Part shown: positions 46,607 through 55,087 of the stretch, piece after piece
How positions within the stretch are numbered: position 1 is the first letter of the stretch
How the letters are laid out: each line of letters opens with the position of its first letter
NCBI RefSeq assembly: GCF_002280785.1
Contig: NZ_NCEQ01000007.1
Coordinates: forward strand, 434,001-498,000
Source: Brevundimonas subvibrioides
Lineage (GTDB): Bacteria; Pseudomonadota; Alphaproteobacteria; Caulobacterales; Caulobacteraceae
DNA length: 64,000 nt
Direction of reading: 5' to 3'
Made by a program: the position numbers and the translations under genes
The notes under the pieces: model-generated
Seen by the model: the letters and a program-made list of their open reading frames with translations, nothing else
What the model was told of the DNA's origin: nothing
Databases searched by the model: none

Positions 46607-46819
46607 ATGCGCAAACAGACCAACAAGAAACCTCAGCTGTTCACAGCAGGCGAGCGGAAGGCTGCGGGCCTCGCGATCCTGGCGGCGATCATTCTGACGC
46701 TGTCGGGTCAGGCTCTGGAAGCGATGATGCGCCCGTCGCTCGGCCTCTACGACGCCAATACGGCCGCCGTCGCCTCGATCCCGAATGTGATCGAGGCCCA
46801 GCCGATTGCGGGCGTCTAG
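46607..46819 (+). CDS. Small single-span membrane protein, hypothetical
   Basis: The 70-residue ORF starts M-R-K-Q-T-N-K-K-P-Q-L-F-T-A-G-E-R-K (basic, cytosolic), has one membrane helix (A-A-G-L-A-I-L-A-A-I-I-L-T-L-S-G) and a short exported tail. GAGAGGAAGG lies 6 nt upstream of the ATG, an excellent ribosome-binding site, which is the main evidence that it is translated. I do not recognise a family. It is 107 bp after the glycosylase gene. Confidence 0.65.
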   Translation: MRKQTNKKPQLFTAGERKAAGLAILAAIILTLSGQALEAMMRPSLGLYDANTAAVASIPNVIEAQPIAGV

Positions 46820-46860
46820 GTCATCCAGTTGCAGCTGACTGGCCTGACTTCGGGGACGAA

Positions 46861-47469
46861 CTAGCCTGAAACGGCCTCATCGGCTTCCGCTCGCCGCTGG
46901 GTTAGTTCCAAAATCCAGTAACACCAATGTTCCAGCCGCTGGTGGAGCTGGAGCATCGCGTCGCCCAAAACCTCAACGTTTATCAGCGCCAATTCAGTCA
47001 GGTGCGCGTTGCCCCGGAGATCTTCGGGGTATCGGAACACTTGGCCAGTCGGATCAATCTCTACAAAATCGCGTATAATGGCATCGACATCGTCGAGTTC
47101 AGAGACATCGAACTCTTCCGCTGACAGCGCGCAAATTTCTTCTTTTATCTCGACCCAATACCTATCAATCGAGTGACTCTTTTTGTATTCTCGTCCTGAA
47201 TTATTGTATTTTATCAGGGCCTTGAACAAGAATTTGAAGTACAACTCTATGCCGTGTCGGAAAGAAAACGTCGCGGGATAAACGAGGATGTCAACGGGTC
47301 CCTGACGGCTCTTCGCCCCATCCACGATGATCTGGCCTGCTCGGAAGAAGCCGGCACCGTAGTCCATCTCATCATAAGGGCCGCCGTTGTTTCCAACACA
47401 GGCATTGAGGTGGAAATTCTCACCGCCCTTGAACAAGTCATTCGACTTAAAGCGCGCAACGGAGGGCAT
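46861..47469 (-). CDS. Atypical-composition protein, HEPN-like helical fold possible
   Basis: The 202-residue soluble protein is not assigned to a family. The central segment F-S-F-R-H-G-I-E-L-Y-F-K-F-L-F-K-A-L followed by K-K-S-H-S-I-D-R-Y-W resembles the R-H-x-I-E-L-Y-x-K ... H-x-L-x-x-x-W pattern of HEPN-related helical proteins, a weak similarity. Composition is unlike its neighbours: 22 of 60 bases are G or C at 47161-47220, in a genome well above 60%. The start lies 3 nt after the smpB stop, so it is probably translated with smpB. Transfer into this locus is likely. Confidence 0.6.
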   Translation of the reverse strand: MPSVARFKSNDLFKGGENFHLNACVGNNGGPYDEMDYGAGFFRAGQIIVDGAKSRQGPVDILVYPATFSFRHGIELYFKFLFKALIKYNNSGREYKKSHSIDRYWVEIKEEICALSAEEFDVSELDDVDAIIRDFVEIDPTGQVFRYPEDLRGNAHLTELALINVEVLGDAMLQLHQRLEHWCYWILELTQRRAEADEAVSG

Positions 47470-47472
47470 TGA

Positions 47473-47976
47473 TCAGCCCTTGTCGCGCATGAGCCGGGCC
47501 TTGTCCCTCTGCCAGTCGCGGTCGGCCGAGGCCTCGCGCTTGTCGTGCAGTTTCTTGCCCTTGGCCAGGGCGATCTCAAGCTTCGCCTTGCCGTCGTCGT
47601 TCAGATAGAGCCTCAGCGGGATGATCGTCTGACCGTCCTTCTGGACCGCCCCGATCAGCCGGTCGATCTGCTTGCGATGCAGCAGCAGTTTCCGCGGCCG
47701 GCGCGGCTCGTGGTTGAACCGGTTGGCCTGGGCATAGGGCGGGATGTCGGCGTTGATCAGCACGATCTCGCGACCTTCCACCGCCGCATAACTCTCGGCG
47801 ATATTGGCCCGACCCATGCGCAGGGCCTTGATCTCCGTCCCCAGCAGCATGATCCCGGCCTCGAGATTGTCCTCGAGGAAATAGTCGAACCGCGCCCGGC
47901 GGTTCTCGGCGATCAGCTTGGCCTTGGTGATCGGGGCCTTGACGGTCGCCGCCGCCTTTTCCTTGGTGGTGGCCAT
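47473..47976 (-). CDS. smpB: SsrA-binding protein SmpB
   Basis: The 167-residue protein binds tmRNA and brings it to stalled ribosomes. The core is [33 protein letters not shown] and [12 protein letters not shown], with the basic C-terminal tail [11 protein letters not shown]. The start at 47976 forms a TGATG junction with dapA. In Caulobacter trans-translation is needed for timely replication initiation. Confidence 0.95.
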   Translation of the reverse strand: MATTKEKAAATVKAPITKAKLIAENRRARFDYFLEDNLEAGIMLLGTEIKALRMGRANIAESYAAVEGREIVLINADIPPYAQANRFNHEPRRPRKLLLHRKQIDRLIGAVQKDGQTIIPLRLYLNDDGKAKLEIALAKGKKLHDKREASADRDWQRDKARLMRDKG

Positions 47977-48857
47977 CAAAGACCCGCCGCTGTCATGGCC
48001 GCATCGACGGCCGGCTTGACGTCATCGCGCATCGGCACGAGCGGCAACCGCATTTCCTCGGTGCAAAGCCCCAGCCGGGCCAGGGCGTATTTCGTCGGTG
48101 ACGGCGAACTGTCCAGGAACAGCGCTCTCGCCAGTCCGCTCAGCCGGTCCTGCCAGGACAGGGCCAGGGCTCGGTCGCCGGCCTGGATGGCGTTCCACAG
48201 GGCGACCATGCCTTCGGGAGCGACGTTCGACACCACGGAGATGATTCCGCCCCCGCCGTGGGCCAGATAGCCTGGGAAGCTCGCATCATCGCCGGTGATC
48301 AGGGCGAAGGATCCGCCGATGTTGACCCGCATCCAGCTCACCCGCCCCATGTCGCCGGTCGCGTCCTTGATGCCGACGATGTTCGGATGCGCCGCAAGCG
48401 CCGCCACGGTGGTATCCGCCATGTCCACACCCGTCCGGCTGGGCACGTTGTAGAGCAGCAGCGGCAGTTCGACCGCGTTCGCGATGGCTTCGAAATGGGC
48501 CTGCAAGCCCGCCTGCGAGGGCTTGTTGTAATAGGGCGTCACGATCAGGGCGGCGTCGGCGCCGACAGTCTTGGCATGCCGGGTGTAACCCATGGCCCTG
48601 TCGGTCGCGGTCGAGCCGCAGCCCGCGATGACCCGGACCCGACCCGCAGCCAGCCGCACGCACAACTCGACCACCTGACGATGCTCGTCAGAGGTCAGGG
48701 AGGCGCTCTCCCCGGTCGTGCCCATGGGGACGACGCCGTGAACCCCTGCGGCGATCTGGCGTTCCAGCAGGGCCTCGAAGGCGGCTTCGTCCACGTTTCC
48801 GTCACGAAGTGGTGTGATCAGGGCGGTGATCACGCCCTTGAACAAGGGGGCGGTCAT
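47976..48857 (-). CDS. dapA: 4-hydroxy-tetrahydrodipicolinate synthase
   Basis: The 293-residue TIM barrel condenses pyruvate with aspartate semialdehyde for lysine and diaminopimelate. Motifs: [18 protein letters not shown], the catalytic Tyr region [18 protein letters not shown] and the Schiff-base Lys in V-G-I-K-D-A-T-G-D. The ATG at 48857 gives the usual length. It is coupled to smpB downstream and divergent from slt, both serving peptidoglycan metabolism. Confidence 0.95.
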   Translation of the reverse strand: MTAPLFKGVITALITPLRDGNVDEAAFEALLERQIAAGVHGVVPMGTTGESASLTSDEHRQVVELCVRLAAGRVRVIAGCGSTATDRAMGYTRHAKTVGADAALIVTPYYNKPSQAGLQAHFEAIANAVELPLLLYNVPSRTGVDMADTTVAALAAHPNIVGIKDATGDMGRVSWMRVNIGGSFALITGDDASFPGYLAHGGGGIISVVSNVAPEGMVALWNAIQAGDRALALSWQDRLSGLARALFLDSSPSPTKYALARLGLCTEEMRLPLVPMRDDVKPAVDAAMTAAGL

Positions 48858-48953
48858 TGAAACAAGAATACCTTGCGTGGGGGATGGGCGACGGGCGCCT
48901 GATACGAGACGCAAGAGGGTAGGTTGCCGGGCTCGAACCCGCAACCGGGATGA

Positions 48954-51023
48954 ATGAGGATCGGACACATCATGCTCGCGACCAGTCTCGCGGCCGTACT
49001 GGCCGTTCTCGCGCCGATTCCGCAGACCGCCGACCTGAACCGTCAGCCGACGCCCTACGTCACCGGACAGAGCGGCGACTATCAGGCGCGCATCCTCGGC
49101 GACGCCGACACCGCCCTGTTCCGTCAGGGTCTGGCCGCCGCCCGCGCCCGCGACGTCATCGGCACCCAGAACGCCATCTCCGGCATTGCCGACCCGACCG
49201 CCCGCAAGCTGGTCGAATGGGCGCTGGTCGATACCGCCGCCTCGCAACTGTCCTGGACCGAGCTGTCCAATGACGTTCAGTCGATGCGCGCCTGGCCCCG
49301 CGCCGAGGCCCGGATCGCTGCCGGCGAACAGGCGCTGGAACGCGCCGGCATGGGCGCCGACGCCGCCCTCGCCTTCTTCAGCGCGTCGCGTCCGACGACG
49401 GTGCAGGGCGCCATCGCCCTGGCCGATGCGCTGGACCAGCGCGGCCGTTCCGGCGAGGCCCGCCTGCTGATCCAGGAATGGTGGCAGACCCAGTCCTTCG
49501 ACGAGGCGACCCAGAGCCGCATCCTGACCCGCTGGGGCAACACCCTCACCCAGCGCGATCATGACGCCCGACTGAACATGCTGCTGACCGGCCCGCATGG
49601 CCCGGCGACCCGCGCCATGCTCGATCTCGTTTCGCCGGAGCGCCGCGCCACCGCCAATGCCGCCATGACCCTGCGCAGCGCCTATGCGGCCGACAGCGTC
49701 GTCGCCAGCCTGTCGCCGTCACAGGCCGTCGACCCTGCGGTCGTCCTGGAGCGGGTCCGCATCCTGCGAGCCGCCAATCGCCAGACCGAAGGCTTCGCCC
49801 TCCTGTCCGCCCTGCCTGCCGCGCCCCTGCACGCCGACGGCCAGACCGCCCTGTGGAACGAGCGCCGCAACTATTTCCTTGACGCCCTGGAGCGTCGCGA
49901 GTGGCGCGCGGCCTATGACGCCATGGCCGGTCACGGCTTCCCATCAGGCGAACGCAAGGTCGATGCCGAGTTCTTCGCCGGCTGGGTCGCCCTGACCAAG
50001 CTCGGCGATCCCGCCCGCGCCGCTGGTCATTTCGAGACCCTGCGCCAGTCGTCCTCGACCCCGATCACCCAGGGCCGCGCCCTCTACTGGCTGGGTCGCG
50101 CGGCGGAAGCCCAGGGCGACCAGGCCCGCGCCCGGGCCTTCTATCAGGGCGGCGCCCGTCACATTCAGACCTTCTACGGTCAGCTGGCGGCGGAAAAGGC
50201 GGGCATCACCACCCTGACCCTGCCTCCCGAGCCCGTCCCGACCCGGAACGACGTCGCGTCGTTCGAGGCCAATGAGGTCGTTCGCGCCGCCCGCATCCTG
50301 GGCGAAACGGGCGAGACGAGCCTCTACCGCGTCTTCGCCTACCACCTGGACGACACCCTGCCGGGCATCAACGACCTGGCTCTCCTGATGGACATGACGC
50401 GCGGCTACGGGGACGGCTTCGGGGCCATGATGGTCGGCCGCGCCGCCAGCCAGCGCGGCTTCCTGCTGCCCGAGCGCCAGTACCCGATCCGCATCCCGCC
50501 CGAGGTTGCCGGCGCCGCCCCCCTGTCCTTCACCATGGCCATCACGCGTCAGGAATCCAGCTTCGACCCGCGCGCCCGATCGGGCGCCGACGCCCGCGGC
50601 ATGATGCAGTTCCTGCCGTCCACCGCCTCCGGCGTCGCCCGCCGTCTGGGCATGTCCTGGTCGGCCGAACGACTCTGGGACGCCGACTACAACATGACCC
50701 TGGGCAGCTATCATCTGGGCGAGCTGATGAGCCAGTTCCGGGGCTCGATGCTGCTCACCACGGTGGGCTACAACGCCGGACCGGCACGGGCTCCGCAATG
50801 GGTGGCCCGTTGCGGCGATCCGCGTGGCGGCGTGGCGGGCGGCGGGGTCGATCCGGTCGACTTCATCGAGTGCGCGCCCTTCACCGAGACGCGCAACTAC
50901 ATGATGCGGGTGATGGAGAACATGGCGGTCTACAAGGCCCGTCTGAACGGGGGCTCGGCCCCGCTCACCACCTCGGCGGACATCGCGCGCGGCTCCGGCG
51001 GACCCCAGCCCTACCAGCCTTGA
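48954..51023 (+). CDS. slt: Soluble lytic murein transglycosylase (family 1A)
   Basis: The 689-residue periplasmic enzyme has a signal peptide ([20 protein letters not shown]), a long alpha-superhelical U/L domain (about 60-500) and a C-terminal goose-lysozyme-like domain with catalytic Glu534 in [29 protein letters not shown] and V-G-Y-N-A-G-P. It cleaves peptidoglycan to 1,6-anhydro products. ATG 48954 is used; ATG 48972, with GAGGA upstream, is the alternative and gives a tighter signal peptide. Its TGA lies within palindromic element R3. Confidence 0.92.
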   Translation: MRIGHIMLATSLAAVLAVLAPIPQTADLNRQPTPYVTGQSGDYQARILGDADTALFRQGLAAARARDVIGTQNAISGIADPTARKLVEWALVDTAASQLSWTELSNDVQSMRAWPRAEARIAAGEQALERAGMGADAALAFFSASRPTTVQGAIALADALDQRGRSGEARLLIQEWWQTQSFDEATQSRILTRWGNTLTQRDHDARLNMLLTGPHGPATRAMLDLVSPERRATANAAMTLRSAYAADSVVASLSPSQAVDPAVVLERVRILRAANRQTEGFALLSALPAAPLHADGQTALWNERRNYFLDALERREWRAAYDAMAGHGFPSGERKVDAEFFAGWVALTKLGDPARAAGHFETLRQSSSTPITQGRALYWLGRAAEAQGDQARARAFYQGGARHIQTFYGQLAAEKAGITTLTLPPEPVPTRNDVASFEANEVVRAARILGETGETSLYRVFAYHLDDTLPGINDLALLMDMTRGYGDGFGAMMVGRAASQRGFLLPERQYPIRIPPEVAGAAPLSFTMAITRQESSFDPRARSGADARGMMQFLPSTASGVARRLGMSWSAERLWDADYNMTLGSYHLGELMSQFRGSMLLTTVGYNAGPARAPQWVARCGDPRGGVAGGGVDPVDFIECAPFTETRNYMMRVMENMAVYKARLNGGSAPLTTSADIARGSGGPQPYQP

Positions 51024-51115
51024 TCGCCTCGAGCCTGATGGTTCGAGACGGAAGCGCTTCGCGCTCCTGTCGAAAGCGTGATTCGGGCTCTCGCTGATAT
51101 CCGGAGCAGGATCAG
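51018..51115. repeat. Modular palindromic element, copy R3 (slt / tetR)
   Basis: Read on the minus strand, 51114-51028 matches 21674-21757 (R2) with about 9 differences over about 83 positions, including GATCCTGCTCC, ATCACGCTTTCGACAG, GCGCGAAGCGCTTCCGTCTC and ATCAGGCTC. The CCTTGATC at its left edge contains the slt stop and the right edge contains the tetR stop, so it exactly bridges two convergent genes. Confidence 0.88.
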
Positions 51116-51756
51116 GCCTTGAGCAGCCCGGCGAACAGGGCGTCGAGCATGGTCCGGGTCAGCAGGGTCCGATCGACCCACTCGAAATAGGGTTTGGTGA
51201 TCATCAGCGAGATGACCCCGTGCGACCCCGCCCACAGCGTCTGGGCCGAGGCGCGCGCATCGCCCCGCAGTCGACCGGCCGCCGCCGCCTCCTCCACGAT
51301 GGACTCAAACGCCCGGAACAGTTCGCCGCCCAGCATCTGGGCCGCGCTCTGGGCCCCGTCCCGCGCCTCGAGCGGGCGGGTCAGATAGGTCAGGCGATAG
51401 GCGTTGGGGTTCTCGAATCCGAAATCGACATAGGCCTCCATCAGCTTGCGCAGGACGACCTCCGGCGGACCGCCCTCGGCGATGACCGTCGCGTTCGCCG
51501 CCTGCAGCCGGGCGAAGGCCAGGCGGCAGATCTCGTGCAGGATCTCGCTCTTCTCCGAGAAGTGCATGTAGAGCGCCGTCGACGACAGGCCGACCTCGTC
51601 GGCGATCCGGCGGATGGTCGCGCCCTCGTATCCGACGTCGATGAAGATGCGTTCCGCCGCGGCGAGAATCTCGGCGCGGCGCGCGTGACCCTCGCCCTTC
51701 GGCTTGCGGGTCGAGCGGGACGAAGCGGTTGAGAGTATTACGGTTTCAGCCGGCAC
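51112..51756 (-). CDS. TetR/AcrR family transcriptional regulator
   Basis: The 214-residue regulator has an N-terminal helix-turn-helix (R-R-A-E-I-L-A-A-A-E-R-I-F ... G-A-T-I-R-R-I-A-D-E-V-G-L-S-S-T-A-L-Y-M-H-F-S-E-K-S-E-I-L) and a helical ligand/dimer domain with a W-A-G-S-H-G-V-I-S-L motif. The GTG start at 51756 was chosen because AAGGAG lies 6 nt upstream. The ligand is unknown. It is divergent from a glycosyltransferase gene across 142 bp, which is the most likely regulated target. Confidence 0.88.
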   Translation of the reverse strand: MPAETVILSTASSRSTRKPKGEGHARRAEILAAAERIFIDVGYEGATIRRIADEVGLSSTALYMHFSEKSEILHEICRLAFARLQAANATVIAEGGPPEVVLRKLMEAYVDFGFENPNAYRLTYLTRPLEARDGAQSAAQMLGGELFRAFESIVEEAAAAGRLRGDARASAQTLWAGSHGVISLMITKPYFEWVDRTLLTRTMLDALFAGLLKA

Positions 51757-51898
51757 GCTGAACTCCTTGAAGGAGAACCGGCGCGCCGACAGGGCCCGCC
51801 TCGACCTTGCATAGCGCCATTGCCGCAGGCGCGCCAACGGCTTGCCGGTGACACAACCTTGGGATAGGTCATTAACCTTCGATGGTATCGGGGGTGGC

Positions 51899-53293
51899 AT
51901 GAGTATCCTGACGAGCGGGTATGCCTATCGGGCGGATATGCGGTCGTTCGGCCTCGGCCAGTCGATCGCCGTCGCGATGGCAGTCGGTGGTCTGGGATGG
52001 GGCCTCGCCGCGAACGGCGCCGTCACCGCGATGGTTCTTATCCTGCTGGCGCAGATCATTTTCCTCGTTGCGGCTGCCTGGCGTGTCCTGCTGATCCTGG
52101 TGAGCCTTCGCCTCGCCCCCGATTCGGAGTCGGCGCCCGAACTCCCGCGCTACACCGTCCTCGCCGCCCTGCTGGACGAGGCGGAAATCCTGCCCCAGCT
52201 CGTCGAACGCCTTGACGCAATCGACTACCCCCGCAACCGGCTCGAAGGTTTCCTGCTTCTGGAGGCCCACGATCATCCCACCCTCGACGCCGCCGCCAGA
52301 TGCAGACTTCCGGCCTGGCTGAAGGTGTTCGTCGTCCCGCCCGGCGGCCCGAGAACCAAACCGGCGGCGCTCAACGCGGGCCTCGCGGTCGCTTCCGGCG
52401 CCCTCCTCACCGTTTACGATGCCGAGGATGACCCGGATCCGCAGCAGTTGCGCGAAGCCGTCGCCCGTTTCGCCGCCGATCCAACGGGGCGCCTGGCCAC
52501 ACTTCAGGCGCCGCTGCGCATACGCCTGCCCGCCGGCTCCGAGCGTTCCTTCATTGGTCGCCAGTTCGCGGTCGAGTACGCCGCCCTGTTCGAGGTCACC
52601 CTGCCCGCCATGGCGCGGCTCGGATTTCCGTTTCCACTCGGCGGCACAAGCAATCACTTCAGCGTCCGGGCTCTGCGCGCGGTCGGCGGATGGGACGCCC
52701 ACAATGTGACCGAGGACGCCGATCTGGGCTTCCGCCTGTGGCGCAGCGGCTACCGGCTCGGCACCCTCCGGCGTCCCACCTATGAGACACCGCCCTGCGA
52801 AATGATCGACTGGCTGCCCCAGAGGACGCGCTGGCTCAAAGGCTTTATGCAGACCTGGGGTGTCCACACCCGGTCGCCGGCCGGGCTGGGCTGGCGCGGT
52901 TGCCTCTCCCTGACGATGACCCTTGGGCTGTCGCTCCTGGCCGCCGTGGCTCACGCCCCGTCCCTGGCCTGGCTCATCGCCACCATCGCCATCTCGACGG
53001 TTGCGGGCCTGCCGCCGGAGGCGCCCCGGTTCGCCCTGGCGGTTCTGGTCGTCGGAATGGCCTCCGCCTGGCTGAACGGAAAGATCGGCACGCGCCGGGC
53101 GGGCGTGCCCTACACTGCCGCCGACATGATCATCGCCCCCGCCTACTGGTCGCTGCTGACGCTGGCGTTCGGGCACGCGGTCTGGCGTCTGGCGGCCCAA
53201 CCCTTCGCCTGGGACAAGACCCGCCATCGGCGCGATCCGGCCCTGACGATCGCCGCCCAGGCCGAGGTCGACGCTGGACGCGAGGCCGCCTGA
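51899..53293 (+). CDS. Membrane glycosyltransferase family 2
   Basis: The 464-residue protein has two N-terminal helices, a GT-A domain with the Y-D-A-E-D-D-P-D-P (DxD region), T-E-D-A-D-L-G-F-R-L (general base) and Q-R-T-R-W-L-K-G-F ([QR]xxRW) motifs, then four or so C-terminal helices. This is the cellulose-synthase-like plan of processive or polymer-forming family 2 enzymes. The first motif reads V-L-A-A-L-L-D-E-A-E, close to the usual. The acceptor is unknown; export of a polysaccharide is plausible but no transporter genes adjoin. A TTAACC motif lies at 51872-51877. Confidence 0.85.
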   Translation: MSILTSGYAYRADMRSFGLGQSIAVAMAVGGLGWGLAANGAVTAMVLILLAQIIFLVAAAWRVLLILVSLRLAPDSESAPELPRYTVLAALLDEAEILPQLVERLDAIDYPRNRLEGFLLLEAHDHPTLDAAARCRLPAWLKVFVVPPGGPRTKPAALNAGLAVASGALLTVYDAEDDPDPQQLREAVARFAADPTGRLATLQAPLRIRLPAGSERSFIGRQFAVEYAALFEVTLPAMARLGFPFPLGGTSNHFSVRALRAVGGWDAHNVTEDADLGFRLWRSGYRLGTLRRPTYETPPCEMIDWLPQRTRWLKGFMQTWGVHTRSPAGLGWRGCLSLTMTLGLSLLAAVAHAPSLAWLIATIAISTVAGLPPEAPRFALAVLVVGMASAWLNGKIGTRRAGVPYTAADMIIAPAYWSLLTLAFGHAVWRLAAQPFAWDKTRHRRDPALTIAAQAEVDAGREAA

Positions 53294-53298
53294 CGGCC

Positions 53299-53384
53299 GG
53301 ACCTTGATCTTGATCAAGGTCCAATTTGAAGTTGAGAGCCTGATCCGACCGGAAAACCGCTTACGCTCTTCCGGATCAGGCTCT
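53299..53384. repeat. Modular palindromic element, copy R4
   Basis: First module: GGACCTTGATC (53299-53309), TT, then GATCAAGGTCC (53312-53322), a perfect inverted repeat using the outer-arm sequence of R1. Second module: AGAGCCTGATCCG (53335-53347) and CGGATCAGGCTCT (53372-53384), perfect 13-bp arms around a core (AAAACCGCTTACGCTCTTC) matching the third part of R1. The right arm ends directly at the next start codon. Confidence 0.88.
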
Positions 53385-54296
53385 ATGGCCATGCCGATGC
53401 CGCCGGTCCTGTCCTCTCTGCCCGAAACCCTCGTCACGCGCGGATGGTCGGACTATGCCCTGCTGGACAGCGGCGAAGGCAGGAAGCTGGAACGCTACGG
53501 CCGCTACACCGTGGTCCGCCCCGAGCCTCAGTGCTTCTGGAAGCCGCGCGACCCCGCCGCCTTCGCGCGCGCCAACGCCGTCTTCGATCCTCAGCAGGAG
53601 GAAGAGGACGCCGGCCGCTGGCGCTTCGACGACCAGGGCACGATCGACGCCTTTCCGCTGAGTTGGCGCGACGTCCGCTTCGTGGGCCGTTTCACCCCCT
53701 TCCGACACCTCGCGTTCTTCCCCGAGCAAGCGGCCAACTGGGAATGGCTGGAGGCGCGCATTCGCAACCTGCAGCGCCCGAAAATTCTCAACCTCTTCGG
53801 CTACACTGGCGTCGCGTCCCTGGCCGCCGCTGCAGCCGGCGCCGAGGTGACCCATGTCGACGCTTCCAAAAAGTCCGTCGCCTGGGCGCGGGAGAACGCC
53901 GAACTGTCCGGCCTGTCCGACAGGCCGATCCGCTGGATCGTCGATGACGCCCGCAAATACGTCGCGCGCGAGGTTCGCCGGGGAGCGAAATACCAGGGCA
54001 TCATCCTCGACCCTCCGAAATACGGACGCGGCCCCACGGGCGAGGTCTGGCGACTGTTCGAGGACATGCCGGGCCTGCTCGCCGACTGTGCCGCACTGCT
54101 GGCCGACGACGCCGACTTCCTGGTGTTGAACGCCTACGCCGCCCGCATCTCGGGCCTGTCGCTGGCCCACCAGATGAAGGAGGCCACGGCTGATCGCGGC
54201 GGCCGGATCGACTGGGGCGAACTGGCCCTGTCCGAAGAGGGTCCCGACGCCCGCGCCATCGGCCTCAGCTTCTTCGCCCGATGGTCGGCGTCGTGA
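53385..54296 (+). CDS. Class I SAM-dependent methyltransferase, RlmI/RlmK-like
   Basis: The 303-residue protein has a Rossmann methyltransferase domain: I-L-N-L-F-G-Y-T-G-V-A-S-L-A-A-A (motif I), V-T-H-V-D-A-S-K-K-S-V (motif II), W-I-V-D-D-A-R-K-Y (motif III) and I-I-L-D-P-P-K-Y-G-R-G (motif IV, DPPxY/F type). This matches the 23S rRNA methyltransferase group (RlmI/RlmK). The first ATG after the repeat is used; ATGs at 53391 and 53397 are alternatives, and none has a Shine-Dalgarno sequence because the repeat abuts. It overlaps the next gene by GTGA. Confidence 0.85.
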   Translation: MAMPMPPVLSSLPETLVTRGWSDYALLDSGEGRKLERYGRYTVVRPEPQCFWKPRDPAAFARANAVFDPQQEEEDAGRWRFDDQGTIDAFPLSWRDVRFVGRFTPFRHLAFFPEQAANWEWLEARIRNLQRPKILNLFGYTGVASLAAAAAGAEVTHVDASKKSVAWARENAELSGLSDRPIRWIVDDARKYVAREVRRGAKYQGIILDPPKYGRGPTGEVWRLFEDMPGLLADCAALLADDADFLVLNAYAARISGLSLAHQMKEATADRGGRIDWGELALSEEGPDARAIGLSFFARWSAS

Positions 54297-55087
54297 GCGA
54301 AGACCGCGTGATCACCTCCCTGACCAACGACACGGTCAAGGCCGTCCGCGCCCTCCACATGCGCAAGGAACGCGAGGCCACGGGCCTGTTCCTCGCCGAG
54401 GGTCTGAAGTTCATCGGCGAGGCCCTGGACCAGGGCCGCGCGCCCCGGACCCTGCTCGTCGGCATGGAGGCGCGGCCTCACCCCCTGCTGGAGCGCGCCC
54501 GCGCCGAGACCCTGAAGGCCGGCGGCGAGATTGTCGTCGTCACCCATCCGATCCTCGAAAAGATCAGCCGGCGCGAGAACCCCCAGACGGTGCTGGGCGT
54601 GTTCGACCAAGCCTACACCCCCCTGTCGGCGCTGAGGCCCGAGACCGCCCCCTGCTGGGTCGCCCTGGAACAGGTGCGCGATCCCGGCAACCTCGGCACC
54701 ATCATCCGAACCGCCGACGCGGCGGGGTGTGGCGGAGTCATCCTGATCGGCGACTGCGTCGACCCCTTCTCGGTCGAGGCCGTCCGCGCCACCATGGGCT
54801 CGGTCTTTGCCGTCGCCATCGCGCGGTGCACGCCCCAGGATTTCCTCGCCTGGCGCGAGGCCTGGCCCGGCAGCGTCGTCGGCACGCGTCTGGACGCCAC
54901 CGTAGGCTATCGCGACGCCGCCTACGCCAGGCCCAGCCTGATCCTCATGGGCAACGAACAGGCCGGCCTGACCGACGCCCTCGCCGCCGCCTGCGATGTC
55001 AACGTCAAGATCCCGATGCGCGGCAGGGCGGACAGCCTGAACCTCGCCATCGCCACGGGCGTCATGGTCTATGCGGTGACCGACTAA
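54293..55087 (+). CDS. TrmH/SpoU family RNA 2'-O-methyltransferase
   Basis: The 264-residue SPOUT enzyme has an N-terminal substrate-binding domain (E-A-T-G-L-F-L-A-E-G-L-K-F) and the knotted catalytic domain: V-R-D-P-G-N-L-G-T-I-I-R-T-A (motif 1), L-I-L-M-G-N-E-Q-A-G-L (motif 2) and V-K-I-P-M-R-G-R-A-D-S-L-N-L-A-I-A (motif 3). It probably modifies a ribosomal RNA nucleotide. GTG 54293 was chosen because it overlaps the preceding stop. Its stop overlaps that of the convergent transporter gene. Confidence 0.9.
   Translation: MSEDRVITSLTNDTVKAVRALHMRKEREATGLFLAEGLKFIGEALDQGRAPRTLLVGMEARPHPLLERARAETLKAGGEIVVVTHPILEKISRRENPQTVLGVFDQAYTPLSALRPETAPCWVALEQVRDPGNLGTIIRTADAAGCGGVILIGDCVDPFSVEAVRATMGSVFAVAIARCTPQDFLAWREAWPGSVVGTRLDATVGYRDAAYARPSLILMGNEQAGLTDALAAACDVNVKIPMRGRADSLNLAIATGVMVYAVTD

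Noticed and set aside
48920..48947. T-arm-like sequence (GGGTTCGAGCCC on the minus strand) between dapA and slt
   Set aside because: The stem does not pair as in a tRNA T arm and no anticodon or acceptor arms are present. It is probably just a hairpin in the divergent promoter region.
51756..51783. GAAC ... GAAC near the tetR start as a LexA box
   Set aside because: The spacing between half-sites is 11, not 7, and it overlaps the tetR ribosome-binding site by chance.
53304..53384. An N-terminal extension of the RlmI-like methyltransferase gene
   Set aside because: The extra codons translate palindromic element R4. The conserved protein begins at or after 53385.
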